From: Amycolatopsis palatopharyngis
GTDB lineage: Bacteria > Actinomycetota > Actinomycetes > Mycobacteriales > Pseudonocardiaceae
NCBI RefSeq assembly: GCF_003385185.1
Contig: NZ_PQHZ01000027.1
Coordinates: 23,766-87,765, forward strand
Direction: 5' to 3'
DNA: 64,000 nucleotides
In this document: positions 44,783-52,761 of the stretch, in pieces
Numbering within the stretch: position 1 is the stretch's first letter
Layout of the letters: every line of letters starts with the position of its first letter
Notes under the pieces: generated by a model
What the model saw: only the letters and a program-made list of their open reading frames with translations
The model's database searches: none
Told to the model about the DNA's origin: nothing
Program-made: the position numbers and the translations under genes

Positions 44783-45088
44783 GTGCCCCGACGTAACCAT
44801 CCGCACCGCGGCAGGCCCGCTGTCCCGCCTCCCGTCGGGGCGGCCACGGGGTGGGCGCGGGCCGAATCGGGACCCGACGGTGACTGGCTGGTTCGCAGCG
44901 TGCCTGGTGCGCAGGCCACCAAGTTCTACCGCTGCCCCGGTTGCGACCACGAGATCCGCCCCGGAACGCCCCACGTCGTTGTCTGGCCCGCGGACGAGAC
45001 CGGTTCCGTCTCCGATCGCAGGCATTGGCATCGTGGGTGCTGGCAGGCCCGCGCACGCCGTGGCCCGACGAATCACCGTCGGCGGTAG
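44783..45088 (+). CDS. Conserved small zinc-ribbon-like protein
   Basis: 101 residues with YRCPGCDHEIRPGTPHVV (CxxC, about 52-69) and a C-terminal RHWHRGCW, which together could bind a metal. Proteins of this type are conserved in actinobacteria and often labelled ATP/GTP-binding without support. GTG 44783 is chosen; the longer frame to 44636 would read through the repeat set. Its 3' end overlaps the convergent acetyltransferase gene by 16 bp. Confidence 0.72.
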   Translation: MPRRNHPHRGRPAVPPPVGAATGWARAESGPDGDWLVRSVPGAQATKFYRCPGCDHEIRPGTPHVVVWPADETGSVSDRRHWHRGCWQARARRGPTNHRRR

Positions 45089-45582
45089 TACACCGCGTCG
45101 GCGCCGCCGTACGGTCCCCGTTTGTGCTCGCGGAAGCCCAGCTTCTCCGCCACCCGCTGCGCCTGTGCGTTGTCCACATCGGTCACGATCACCACGGGCC
45201 GGTCCGGAATCTCCCGTTCCGCCCACTCCACGGCCGCCGCGGCCATCTCGGACGCGAATCCCTGGCCCCAATACCGTGGCGCGAGCCGGTAGTACAGGTT
45301 GAGCACCCGCTCCCCGTCGTGCTCCTTGGTCTGCACACCACCCGCGCCGATGACAGTTCCCGTTACCGCCTCCCGGACCGTCCAGTACCCGAAACCGTGG
45401 ACCTTCCAGTGTCGTTGAAAGCCCGCGATGAGTTCGCGGGACCGCTCCTCCGTCGGTCCGCGCGGGTTGTGCCGGTTGGTCTCGGGATCGGCATGGATGC
45501 GAACGAGGGCGGGCACGTCCGCATCGCTCATCCAGCGCAGGAGCAGCCGCTGAGTGCGGATCTCCGCAGGGGCCAGGGCCAT
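45073..45582 (-). CDS. GNAT-family N-acetyltransferase (RimJ/RimL-like)
   Basis: 169 residues with the GNAT fold: N-terminal IRTQRLLLRWMSDADVPAL, the acetyl-CoA loop RYWGQGFASEMAAAA (Q/RxxGxG/A-type) and VDNAQAQRVAEKLGFRE near the C terminus. It acetylates a protein N terminus or small amine; the substrate is unknown. ATG 45582 is 39 bp from the divergent hydrolase start. Confidence 0.87.
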   Translation of the reverse strand: MALAPAEIRTQRLLLRWMSDADVPALVRIHADPETNRHNPRGPTEERSRELIAGFQRHWKVHGFGYWTVREAVTGTVIGAGGVQTKEHDGERVLNLYYRLAPRYWGQGFASEMAAAAVEWAEREIPDRPVVIVTDVDNAQAQRVAEKLGFREHKRGPYGGADAVYYRRR

Positions 45583-45621
45583 GGTCTGAAACTAGCGCCA
45601 CGGTCCGACAGAATGCGGAGC

Positions 45622-46380
45622 ATGGCTGAGCTCCCACTGGTACTCCTGCACGCGTTCCCCGTCGACGCCCGGATGTGGAATCCCGTTCGCGAGCCGCTGG
45701 CCGCCCGCAGGCGGCTGATCACGCCCGACCAGCGCGGCCTCGGGCGCACACCGCTGCCCGACTCCGAGCACGAACCGAGCCTGGACCTGGCGGCCAAGGA
45801 CGTACTGGCGATGCTGGACAAGCTCGAACTCGACCGCGTGGTGCTGGGTGGCTGCTCGATGGGCGGCTACGTGACCATGGCCGTGCTCCGTGCGGCGCCC
45901 GAACGTGTCGGCGGGCTGATCCTCGTCGACACGAAGGCAACGGCCGACGACGAGGAGGCCCGGAACAATCGGCTCACCGTGGCCGAACGGGCCGAGCGGG
46001 AGGCGAGCACGGGCTGGCTCGCCGAGGCGATGATGCCGAAGCTGCTGGGCGAGCAGACTCGCGAAGGCCGCCCCGACATCGTGGAGACGGTGCGGGACCT
46101 GGCGGAATCGCAGCGACCCGAGGGGATCGCCTGGGCGCAGCGCGCCATGGCCGCACGGCCGGACTCCACGCGACTGCTCCGCGAAACGGACGTGCCCGCA
46201 TTGGTGATCGTGGGGGAGCAGGACTCCCTCACACCGCCGGATGCCGCCAGGGAGCTGGCCGAGTCGATGCCCGCCGCCGAGTTCTCGATGCTGCCCCGTG
46301 CCGGGCACCTCACCCCGCTGGAGGTTCCTGAGCTGGTGTCCGCGGAGATCCTCGGCTGGCTGGAGCGACACGGGGATTGA
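45622..46380 (+). CDS. Alpha/beta hydrolase
   Basis: 252 residues with a complete catalytic triad pattern: nucleophile Ser in GGCSMGGYV (about 79), Asp in VGEQDSLTPP (about 205) and His in AGHLTPLE (about 233). An early HAFPVDARMWNPV oxyanion segment is present. It could be an esterase, lactonase or hydrolase of the enol-lactonase type. ATG 45622 matches homologue N termini, although gcggag is close to it; ATG 45613 is possible. Confidence 0.85.
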   Translation: MAELPLVLLHAFPVDARMWNPVREPLAARRRLITPDQRGLGRTPLPDSEHEPSLDLAAKDVLAMLDKLELDRVVLGGCSMGGYVTMAVLRAAPERVGGLILVDTKATADDEEARNNRLTVAERAEREASTGWLAEAMMPKLLGEQTREGRPDIVETVRDLAESQRPEGIAWAQRAMAARPDSTRLLRETDVPALVIVGEQDSLTPPDAARELAESMPAAEFSMLPRAGHLTPLEVPELVSAEILGWLERHGD

Positions 46381-46409
46381 GCGTCCAGTGGCGTGGGTAC
46401 AACTCCGGC

Positions 46410-46583
46410 ATGGATCCCGTACACGACCTTCAGCCAGAGTTGGACGTCCAGGAGCAGCGGCATCCGGTGGTCGACGACGAGGACGACCCCGGTGTCGAGG
46501 TGCCGTTGGAGGCGGACCCGGGAGACGTCGCCGAGCAGGCGCCCGCCGTCGTGCACGACGAGGACGAGTACCGGGAGGAGTGA
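46410..46583 (+). CDS. Small acidic protein of unknown function
   Basis: 57 residues, strongly acidic, with Asp/Glu runs (VVDDEDDPG, VHDEDEYREE) and no Cys. The regular, proline-spaced acidic composition and position 6 bp before an oxidoreductase gene suggest a real co-translated gene. It resembles in style the acidic DUF5709-like protein at 51189-51638. No function can be assigned. Confidence 0.55.
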   Translation: MDPVHDLQPELDVQEQRHPVVDDEDDPGVEVPLEADPGDVAEQAPAVVHDEDEYREE

Positions 46584-46589
46584 TCGCCG

Positions 46590-47939
46590 GTGACTTCGAG
46601 CCAGTCGCAGGCCACGAACGCACCGAATGACGCCGAACCCACTCGCATCGTCGTGGTTGGTGGGGGATACGTGGGGATGACCGCCGCACGCAGGTTGCGT
46701 GCCGCATTGAGCCCCGACGAGGCCAAGCTCATCGTCATCGATCCCCGGTCCTACATGACCTACCAGCCGTTTCTCGCCGAGGCGGCGGCCGGATCGGTCG
46801 AACCGCGTCACGTCGTCGTCCCCTTGCGGGAGGTACTGGCCGGATGTCAGGTGATGTCCGGTGAGGTGATCGGCATCGAGAGCGCACGTAAGTCGGTCAC
46901 CCTGCGCGTCGCCGACGGCCATGTCGAGCAGCTGAGCTACGACATCCTCGTGGTCGCACCGGGATCGGTGTCGAAGACACTGCCGATCCCCGGACTCACC
47001 GAGCACGCCGTGGGCTTCAAAACGCTCGAGGAGGCCATCTACCTGCGTAACCACGTTCTGTCCCGGCTCGACGCGGCGGCCAGCACCCTGGACCCGGACC
47101 TGCGCAGAACCCTGCTGACGTTCGTGTTCGTCGGTGGCGGGTACGCCGGGGTGGAGGCCATGGCCGAACTGGAGGATCTCGCCCGCCAAGCCGCGCGGAA
47201 CTATGTGGGCGTGAGCCCCGACGACATGCGCTGGGTGCTGGTCGAGGCGGCGGATCGCATCATGCCGGAAGTGAGCCTCCCGCTGGCGCACTACACGTTG
47301 GACCGGCTCGCCGAGCGCGGCTTCGAGAACTATCTCGGTACCACACTCAAATCCTGTGAGGACTCACATGTGGTGCTGGGCAACGGTGTCAAATTCGAAG
47401 CGGGCACGATCGTGTGGACGGCCGGGGTGAAGCCGAACCCGATGCTGGCCGACACCGACCTGCCACTGGACGAGCGCGGCAGGGTGCGCTGCACGGCGGC
47501 ACTGCGCGTCGAGGGCGTGCCGGGAGTGTTCTCGGCAGGCGATTCCGCGGCGGTGCCCGACCTGACCAGTGACTCGCCGGACGCCGTCTGCGCGCCGTCG
47601 GCGCAGCACGCGACCAGGCAGGCGAAGCAGCTGGTCAAGAACGTCCTGGCCGAACTGCGTGGTGGCGACCAGGGAAACTACCGGCACAGCTACGCGGGCT
47701 CGGTGGCCAGCCTCGGGTTGTATCGGGGAGTTGCCGAGATCTACGGCGTCAAGCTCAGGGGCGCGCCTGCCTGGGCACTACACCGCCTCTACCACCTCGC
47801 GACCATGCCCACCGTGCATCGCAAGGCACGTATCGCTGCCGACTGGCTGCTGTCCCTGCCGTTCGGCAGGCAGATCGTCGCGACCGGGGAGTTGCACGAA
47901 CCACACCGGCAGTTTCTGCGGGCGGGCGTACGCCGCTGA
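46590..47939 (+). CDS. FAD-dependent NAD(P)H oxidoreductase (type II NADH dehydrogenase-like)
   Basis: 449 residues with two dinucleotide sites: FAD IVVVGGGYVGMTAARRL (about 12-28) and NAD(P)H FVFVGGGYAGVEAMAEL (about 176-192). A CxxC redox pair is absent, so it fits NDH-2 enzymes, which pass electrons from NADH to quinone at the membrane surface. The C-terminal hydrophobic/amphipathic part (about 385-430) may bind the membrane. GTG 46590 follows ggaggag. Confidence 0.88.
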   Translation: MTSSQSQATNAPNDAEPTRIVVVGGGYVGMTAARRLRAALSPDEAKLIVIDPRSYMTYQPFLAEAAAGSVEPRHVVVPLREVLAGCQVMSGEVIGIESARKSVTLRVADGHVEQLSYDILVVAPGSVSKTLPIPGLTEHAVGFKTLEEAIYLRNHVLSRLDAAASTLDPDLRRTLLTFVFVGGGYAGVEAMAELEDLARQAARNYVGVSPDDMRWVLVEAADRIMPEVSLPLAHYTLDRLAERGFENYLGTTLKSCEDSHVVLGNGVKFEAGTIVWTAGVKPNPMLADTDLPLDERGRVRCTAALRVEGVPGVFSAGDSAAVPDLTSDSPDAVCAPSAQHATRQAKQLVKNVLAELRGGDQGNYRHSYAGSVASLGLYRGVAEIYGVKLRGAPAWALHRLYHLATMPTVHRKARIAADWLLSLPFGRQIVATGELHEPHRQFLRAGVRR

Positions 47940-48037
47940 GCTGGCGCGGCTGCTGAACCGTTACCGCGGACAGGTGTGGATGGGGCCGGTCCGGGGTATC
48001 TACCGCGGACGAGCCAAGAGTCGCGGAGGTGACCAGG

Positions 48038-48331
48038 ATGACCGAAACGTCAAGACTGCCGGTTCCCGTGGCGGAGACGTGGGAATGGCAGCGCCTCGGC
48101 AACTGCCGCAATCTCGACAGTTCGGTGTTCTTTCACCCCGACGGGGAGCGCGGGTTCGCGCGCTCCGACCGGGTAAAGCGGGCCAAACAGGTGTGCCGGA
48201 GCTGCCGGGTGATCGTGGAGTGCCGGCATCACGCGCTGACCGCACAAGAACCGTTCGGGGTCTGGGGCGGGCTCGACGAGCAGGAGCGGCGGGACGCGAT
48301 CCGCAGGCGGAGGCAACTCCCCGCCGCCTAG
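48038..48331 (+). CDS. WhiB-family iron-sulfur regulator (WhiB3/WhiD-like)
   Basis: 97 residues. Cys23, Cys53, Cys56 and Cys62 hold the [4Fe-4S] cluster, followed by the GVWGG turn (74-78) and a basic DNA-binding tail (RRDAIRRRRQ). WEWQRLGNCRNLDSSVFFHPDGERG closely resembles mycobacterial WhiB3 in its N-terminal segment WEWQ..C..DS.FFHP. WhiB proteins sense redox or NO and act with the primary sigma factor. ATG 48038 has ggagg 8 bp upstream and is preferred to GTG 48029. Confidence 0.93.
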   Translation: MTETSRLPVPVAETWEWQRLGNCRNLDSSVFFHPDGERGFARSDRVKRAKQVCRSCRVIVECRHHALTAQEPFGVWGGLDEQERRDAIRRRRQLPAA

Positions 48332-48376
48332 CTGAGGATTTCGTACCGCACGTCGGCGGGCCCGGCCCAACCACAC

Positions 48377-48886
48377 CTACTCCGGACGGTCCGGCAGTCG
48401 GCTGAGTACCTCGTATGGCGGCACCCATCCGCGCTTGACGAGAGCCTGGTAGAGCTCGACGAGAGCGCTGTTCGCCGGCACGTTCCCCTCGGTGGCCGTC
48501 GCGAGCTTGCGCGCCGACTCGATGAGTTCGGAGTCCGGTTCGGGCGGCAAGTCGTCGGCGGCCCCCACCGGTCCGTTGTTCTGTGCCGCGCGGCGAAGCA
48601 GGGGTTCGAGGTGTTCGAGTTCCACCCGCGCCGCGAGCCGGACCAGGATCTGCGCCACCTTGTAGAGCTTGACGTTGTGCTGCTGGGACAGCCGGACGAG
48701 AATCCGGAAGGCTTGCTGCGGCGAGCAGCGGTGCGCCACGATCAGCACGCCCATGGCCTGTTCGATCGTGGCACGGGTGCGTAGCGCCCGTCTGAGACCG
48801 CTGAGTTCCTGCTGCAGCTCCGAGACGCGCGCGCTCGGTTCTTCGGCGACGGGACCATCCTGGTCACCGGTCGTGGTGTAGCCCAC
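48377..48886 (-). CDS. ANTAR-domain protein (1)
   Basis: 169 residues with an ANTAR RNA-binding module (about 15-70): ELQQELSGLRRALRTRATIEQAMGVLI followed by CSPQQAFRILVRLSQ is the characteristic three-helix pattern. ANTAR proteins bind dual hairpins in nascent RNA and prevent termination. There is no GAF or receiver domain, so the sensing part is missing or is the C-terminal region (about 75-169). GTG 48886 is the likely start. Confidence 0.82.
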   Translation of the reverse strand: MGYTTTGDQDGPVAEEPSARVSELQQELSGLRRALRTRATIEQAMGVLIVAHRCSPQQAFRILVRLSQQHNVKLYKVAQILVRLAARVELEHLEPLLRRAAQNNGPVGAADDLPPEPDSELIESARKLATATEGNVPANSALVELYQALVKRGWVPPYEVLSRLPDRPE

Positions 48887-49251
48887 GTGACGAACCGCCG
48901 CGCTCAGCCGGGCTGACCGGTTAGGGCAAACGGGTACGGCGGGTGGTCGGGCATGGAGGCTCCCCTCGGTCGGCAGGCGCGAAAAGCGCGCGAACGAGAG
49001 GCGGCCCGGCGGCAGCAGCCACCGCGGAACCGGCGGCCGGCCCAGTACGCAGCCTCTCGCTTCGCGCGAACGCCAGGCTCCTTCGGCTGTGCCGGTGTGC
49101 CTGGCGCGCTGCGGCTGGTTGCTCAACCGCTATAGATCTTGGCTAAAGATAGCGAACTCCCTACGGGAGCGGCACAGCGACATGGCCTATCGCCGGTCTC
49201 ACCCGTCTGCGCCGGTGAACGTGGCGGGCCGGCGCCGGCCGAGAGCCGGTG
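48887..49251. other. 365-bp gap upstream of the ANTAR gene
   Basis: No gene is convincing. It contains the 17-bp sequence shared with 51028-51044 (see regulatory entry), an AT-rich inverted repeat CGCTAT...ATAGCG (within 49129-49155), and a short G/C-rich stretch. It is the probable promoter region of the minus-strand ANTAR gene. Confidence 0.45.
49112..49128. promoter_or_regulatory. 17-bp element shared by two regulator promoters, copy 1
   Basis: CGGCTGGTTGCTCAACC is identical to 51028-51044. It contains the inverted repeat GGTTG-CT-CAACC. It lies about 226 bp upstream of the minus-strand ANTAR gene. A shared operator or promoter element is inferred. Confidence 0.4.
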
Positions 49252-49566
49252 CTACAGCAACGAGACCAGGGTGATGACGGCGGTGAACGCGACGAGTGCG
49301 GTGACTCCGGCGATCAGCGAGCGCTCGGCTGGCGCGGGTAGTGCCGCGGTGCGCAGCTGCCGATCCCGGTAGCGGCCCGCGACGGCCAGCACGGCGGCGG
49401 TGATCGCCGCCAGCGCTGCGGGTATCGCCGTGCTGTCCCAGTTGCGCTGAGCCGCGCTGTGGAAAAGCAACAGCGAACATGCCGCGGCCGCGAGCGCCGT
49501 TCGCTGCCACGCGAGCCTCGTTCGCGCGGGCTGCAGGCCGTCGGGAGCGACCGGGGGTTCGGTCAT
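49252..49566 (-). CDS. DUF202-family membrane protein (2)
   Basis: 104 residues with three hydrophobic segments (about 22-40, 48-66, 80-103) and the DUF202 motif ARTRLAWQRTALA (about 14-26). The function is unknown. Its ATG overlaps the stop codon of the upstream DUF202 gene (ATGA, 49563-49566), so the two are coupled and probably form a membrane complex. Confidence 0.8.
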   Translation of the reverse strand: MTEPPVAPDGLQPARTRLAWQRTALAAAACSLLLFHSAAQRNWDSTAIPAALAAITAAVLAVAGRYRDRQLRTAALPAPAERSLIAGVTALVAFTAVITLVSLL

Positions 49567-49904
49567 CCGATGATCACCAGCGCCGCGGCGAATGCGGTGA
49601 TCAGCAGCACCCCCACGGTTACCACCAGCAGCATCCGGCTCCTGGGTAGCGGTTCGCCGCGCCGCATCGCCTGCTGTGCCCTGCGCCACCGGGGATAGCT
49701 GGAAGCCGCGAGAACGGCCGCGAGTGCCAGGCAGAGTGCGGCAAGCGCGGTTCGTGCGCCATACACCGCCAGTCCGGGCACCAACTGGTGGACGGCGACC
49801 CCGCCGGCCACCAGCCCCAGCGAGGTGCGGATCCACGCGAGGAACGTGCGTTCATTGGCCAGTGTGAACCGGTAGTCCGGTTCGGTCTCCTCGTGCTCGG
49901 CCAC
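49563..49904 (-). CDS. DUF202-family membrane protein (1, YidH-like)
   Basis: 113 residues with three membrane segments (about 28-45, 50-68, 90-112) and the motif LANERTFLAWIRTSLGL (about 15-31), which defines the DUF202/YidH family. GTG 49904 follows aggagg by about 5 bp. Pairs of DUF202 genes are common in actinobacteria; no function is known. Confidence 0.85.
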   Translation of the reverse strand: MAEHEETEPDYRFTLANERTFLAWIRTSLGLVAGGVAVHQLVPGLAVYGARTALAALCLALAAVLAASSYPRWRRAQQAMRRGEPLPRSRMLLVVTVGVLLITAFAAALVIIG

Positions 49905-49973
49905 AACACCTCCTACGGGAGGAGTGTAGAGGTCGTGCTGAGCAGCGTTCGGCGGAACCTGCGCGGACCACCG

Positions 49974-50423
49974 TCAGCGGGTCGCGAACACCCACAGCCG
50001 TAGCAGGAAGAAGCGACACGCTCCGCCGAGCATGCTGGTCCCCACGAGCACGGAGGTCTCCAGCATGCTGCTGGGCTCGCTGACCGCGGAACGCAGGGTC
50101 AGCAGCACCAAGGAGCCGTAACCCGCGTAGAACAGGAAGGTGAGCACCGCCTGCAGGTACCGCCGCCGGGCGGGGGCAGGCGAACCGGCGAAGGTCACCC
50201 TGCGATGAAACTCCGTGTTGACCAGCGTTGTTAGCGCGATCGCGACCAGGTTGGCCGAGTACGAACCGAACGGGGTGCGGAGAACGAGAAAGAGCCCGGC
50301 CTGCAGTGCGGTCGTGGCTCCGCCCGCGACCAGGTACCACCCCGCATGCCTGCCGAAGTCGCGGTGCCTGGGCCGCGCAGGACCGGTCAGGTCGTCGCCT
50401 GTTACCGGTATCGCGGTGGACAT
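49974..50423 (-). CDS. GtrA-family membrane protein
   Basis: 149 residues with four membrane segments (about 28-48, 54-72, 88-108, 118-140). The pattern GWYLVAGGATTALQ and ALTTLVNTEFHRRVTF fits GtrA-like flippases, which are implicated in moving lipid-linked sugars for cell-surface glycosylation. No glycosyltransferase gene is adjacent. Confidence 0.82.
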   Translation of the reverse strand: MSTAIPVTGDDLTGPARPRHRDFGRHAGWYLVAGGATTALQAGLFLVLRTPFGSYSANLVAIALTTLVNTEFHRRVTFAGSPAPARRRYLQAVLTFLFYAGYGSLVLLTLRSAVSEPSSMLETSVLVGTSMLGGACRFFLLRLWVFATR

Positions 50424-50515
50424 GACCGGTAACCTACATACCTTTCACAAAGTTGTGAAGCTAGAGAACCTACCCGGTCGTGTGACGTCGGCGACCTGCC
50501 TGATGTGCACTTGGA

Positions 50516-50911
50516 TCACATCGCGAGCACGGCTTGGGTGGCCGCCTCCAATGTGGGCCGCACGGTCATCCGCTCGAGGCATCCCGTGAGTTCGAGGGCG
50601 CGCAGTACGGGTCGCACGTCGGTGGCGAGTGTCCACGGGAGTTCGGCGCGTGCGGTCGCCTCGGAGAGCTCGATCAGGCAGGTGAGCCCCACTGTGGCGA
50701 GGAACGTGACCTCGGTGAAGTCGACGACTAGGCGATCACGGCTCTGCACGGCCGTGTCGAGGCACTGACGCAGCGCGTCGGCGGAACGAACGTCGACCTC
50801 GCCCCTGACATGGACGACCACAACCCCCGGCTCCACGGTCTCCGTTGCCACTGTCAGGTCATTTGAGCGGAAAGCGGTGTTCTGCTGGTCGATCTGTTCG
50901 ATGGTTTGCAC
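50516..50911 (-). CDS. STAS-domain protein (anti-sigma factor antagonist-like)
   Basis: 131 residues with a STAS domain over about 15-110 (VVVVHVRGEVDVRSADALRQCLD and LVVDFTEVTFLATVGLTCLIEL). In SpoIIAA/RsbV proteins the phosphorylation site is Asp-Ser-Ser-Gly; here it reads Ala-Thr-Val-Gly, so a Thr takes the acceptor position and the preceding Asp is lost. Such proteins normally free a sigma factor by binding its anti-sigma kinase. GTG 50911 has ggagga about 9 bp upstream. Confidence 0.85.
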   Translation of the reverse strand: MQTIEQIDQQNTAFRSNDLTVATETVEPGVVVVHVRGEVDVRSADALRQCLDTAVQSRDRLVVDFTEVTFLATVGLTCLIELSEATARAELPWTLATDVRPVLRALELTGCLERMTVRPTLEAATQAVLAM

Positions 50912-51027
50912 GAGTTGTGCTCCTCCGGCTTCGCCGATCTGCGAATGTGCTTTACCGGAGCGGGATCTTCGAAGTCCCTGATATGTCTGTGGGAGCCGCC
51001 TGCGCTGGACGGGGGATCCCGCTCCGC

Positions 51028-51044
51028 CGGCTGGTTGCTCAACC
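51028..51044. promoter_or_regulatory. 17-bp element shared by two regulator promoters, copy 2
   Basis: Identical to 49112-49128. It lies 117 bp upstream of the minus-strand STAS gene and 145 bp upstream of the plus-strand DUF5709-like gene, so it could act on either. Confidence 0.4.
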
Positions 51045-51188
51045 TCGTTCTTCACGGTAGTGACGAGGACGACTGCGGGCAACCTGCTCCCCCGGGTGGG
51101 TGGACAGCTTGCCCCGTTTGTGGATGGGCAGGGCCGGGTACTTCGGTGACGAGAACGAGAGGCCGAACAACGACTGCCGGGAGCAACT

Positions 51189-51638
51189 GTGGGCGACCGC
51201 GACGATGCACACGACCCGGATGCGGTTGAGACCGATCCGAACGCGCTGAGCAGCAGCGAGGGGCTGGATGAGGACCGGATGCAGCTGGATCCGCTCGAGG
51301 CGGGTGTGGAGCCGCCCGAGCACTGGACCGCCGTCGACCGATTCGGCATGACCCATTTCGAACAGCAGCAGCGCGAGAGCCTCGAGGAGCGGGTACAGGA
51401 GGAACAGCCCGACGTGCAGCCGGCCGAGGTGCCGGAACGGCCGGTCGCCGCCACACCGGCGGATCAACTGGACGAGTCCATCGACGATCCGGCACGTGCC
51501 GTGGACGACACAGACCGGGAAGTCCCTTCCGACGCGACCGACGAGCTGTCTTCTTACGCCGTCGCCGAGGGCAGGGCAGCGGACGAGGCCGGCGGTTCCG
51601 TGGCCGAAGCCATCCGAACCCCGCCCGAGCCGGAATAA
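51189..51638 (+). CDS. DUF5709-like acidic protein
   Basis: 149 residues, highly acidic and hydrophilic, with LDEDRMQLDPLEAGVEPPE and HWTAVDRFGMTHFEQQQ typical of DUF5709. No membrane segment, no Cys, probably largely disordered. The function is unknown. GTG 51189 follows ggga. The palindrome set at 51662-51790 lies directly downstream. Confidence 0.8.
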   Translation: MGDRDDAHDPDAVETDPNALSSSEGLDEDRMQLDPLEAGVEPPEHWTAVDRFGMTHFEQQQRESLEERVQEEQPDVQPAEVPERPVAATPADQLDESIDDPARAVDDTDREVPSDATDELSSYAVAEGRAADEAGGSVAEAIRTPPEPE

Positions 51639-51661
51639 GCCCGCCCGCCCTTAGCCCACCT

Positions 51662-51683
51662 CGCACTTTCCCGGGAAAGCGCG
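51662..51683. repeat. Palindrome, TTTCCCGGGAAA family, copy 4
   Basis: CGCACTTTCCC/GGGAAAGCGCG: near-perfect, with one A-C mismatch. In a transcript from the minus strand the same position is a G-U pair, so the hairpin is intact there. It lies between convergent genes. Confidence 0.75.
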
Positions 51684-51703
51684 GTACCTGCACACGCACG
51701 TAA

Positions 51704-51725
51704 CGCACTTTCCCGGGAAAGCGGC
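51704..51725. repeat. Palindrome, TTTCCCGGGAAA family, copy 5
   Basis: CGCACTTTCCCGGGAAAGCGGC keeps the core but its outer arm is degenerate. It lies 42 bp (start to start) from copy 4. Confidence 0.65.
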
Positions 51726-51766
51726 ACCTACGGGGGCGCGTGACCAGGGGCGGGGGTCGAGACACC

Positions 51767-51790
51767 TCGCGCTTTCCCGGGAAAGCGCGA
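51767..51790. repeat. Palindrome, TTTCCCGGGAAA family, copy 6
   Basis: TCGCGCTTTCCC/GGGAAAGCGCGA is a perfect 24-bp palindrome. Compared with copies 1-3 it carries A-to-G on the left arm and T-to-C on the right, a compensating pair that preserves the stem. It is 16 bp beyond the stop codon of the minus-strand GAF-ANTAR gene. Confidence 0.8.
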
Positions 51791-51806
51791 TTTGGGGTTC
51801 GCTTCG

Positions 51807-52625
51807 CTAGGTGGCTGCCTTGCCCTGGTCCGCCTCCAGTGCCGCCCAGGTCAGCTGGGCGGCCCGCCTGGCGGGCTCGCCGGGATCGGCGAGCCCGGAC
51901 TCGCGGTCCAGTGCTTCCACGGCGGCCTGCTCGGCCGGTGCCTGGCCGACGAACTCGACCAGCGCCACCGCCAGATCGCGCAGTTTCACGTTGAAGTGCT
52001 GGCTGGCGACGACCAGCGAGGTGAACGCGTTCTCCGCGTCACACCTGCGGACGGCCATGACCATGCCCTTGGCCTGCTCGATCACCCGCCGGTGCTCGAC
52101 CATCGCCACGAGCTGATCTCCACGGACCGTCTCGTCCGCGGAGAACTCCACGAGCGCGGCCGACATCGCCATCATGGGCTCGATGCGCTCGATGACACGC
52201 AGGTCGTCGGCGGTCGCCTCGTGGTCGAGGTAGATGCTGAGCACCACCGGCCCCTCGTCGTCCCAGCTGCCGGCCACCGCGACGGCGGCGAGCTGTTCCG
52301 GGCGCTCGTCCAGTGCCGTGATCTTCGTCGCGAGCGACGGCCAGCGCTGGTCCGTGGCGAGGTCGGCGGAGGCGGCCGACCGCTGTGCGGTGGCTGCCCT
52401 GGGTACCGGTCCCTCGTGGAGTTCCCACTGCAGGGCGTCGATCGCCGTCGCCAGTCCGGTGACGGCGAGGGGACCGCCGCCGTTGGCGGTGGTGTGCAGG
52501 CCCGCGCCGACGCAGCCGCCGACCTCCGACCGCACGTAGTCCAGCAAGGTCATCAGCAGTTCGGGTCCCAATGCCCGGCGGGTGATCGCCGTCCGGTTCG
52601 CCTGCTGCTTGCTCGTCGCGGTCAT
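51807..52625 (-). CDS. GAF and ANTAR domain transcription antitermination protein (2)
   Basis: 272 residues. A GAF-like sensor domain spans about 15-155 (LDYVRSEVGGCVGAGLHT, AVAVAGSWDDEGPVVLSIYLD), and an ANTAR module lies near 175-235 (MVEHRRVIEQAKGMVMAVRRCDAENAFTSLVVASQ pattern). Proteins of this type respond to a small signal through GAF and bind RNA hairpins through ANTAR. ATG 52625 is chosen; the open frame runs on to 53186 over the opposite-strand gene, which is chance. Confidence 0.88.
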   Translation of the reverse strand: MTATSKQQANRTAITRRALGPELLMTLLDYVRSEVGGCVGAGLHTTANGGGPLAVTGLATAIDALQWELHEGPVPRAATAQRSAASADLATDQRWPSLATKITALDERPEQLAAVAVAGSWDDEGPVVLSIYLDHEATADDLRVIERIEPMMAMSAALVEFSADETVRGDQLVAMVEHRRVIEQAKGMVMAVRRCDAENAFTSLVVASQHFNVKLRDLAVALVEFVGQAPAEQAAVEALDRESGLADPGEPARRAAQLTWAALEADQGKAAT

Positions 52626-52761
52626 CTGTCGCCTCTCGGTGTCCACCGTAAGCGGCCTGTCGGGTTTCGCGCCCCGACCCTGCGGGAACCCGGACGGTTG
52701 CCCGTCGCCGATCGGCAGGGAGCATAGCGACGTGAGGGCGCGACCGGCATGGGAGCTTTCG

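Noticed and set aside
44636..45088. Longer version of the zinc-ribbon-like protein starting at 44636
   Set aside because: The extra residues would be translated from the CCCCAATG repeat set (MPHWG-like repeats), so the GTG at 44783 is used.
48887..49251. Short ORFs in the gap upstream of the ANTAR gene
   Set aside because: They are 60-70 codons, Arg/Ala/Pro-rich and without ribosome-binding sites or motifs.
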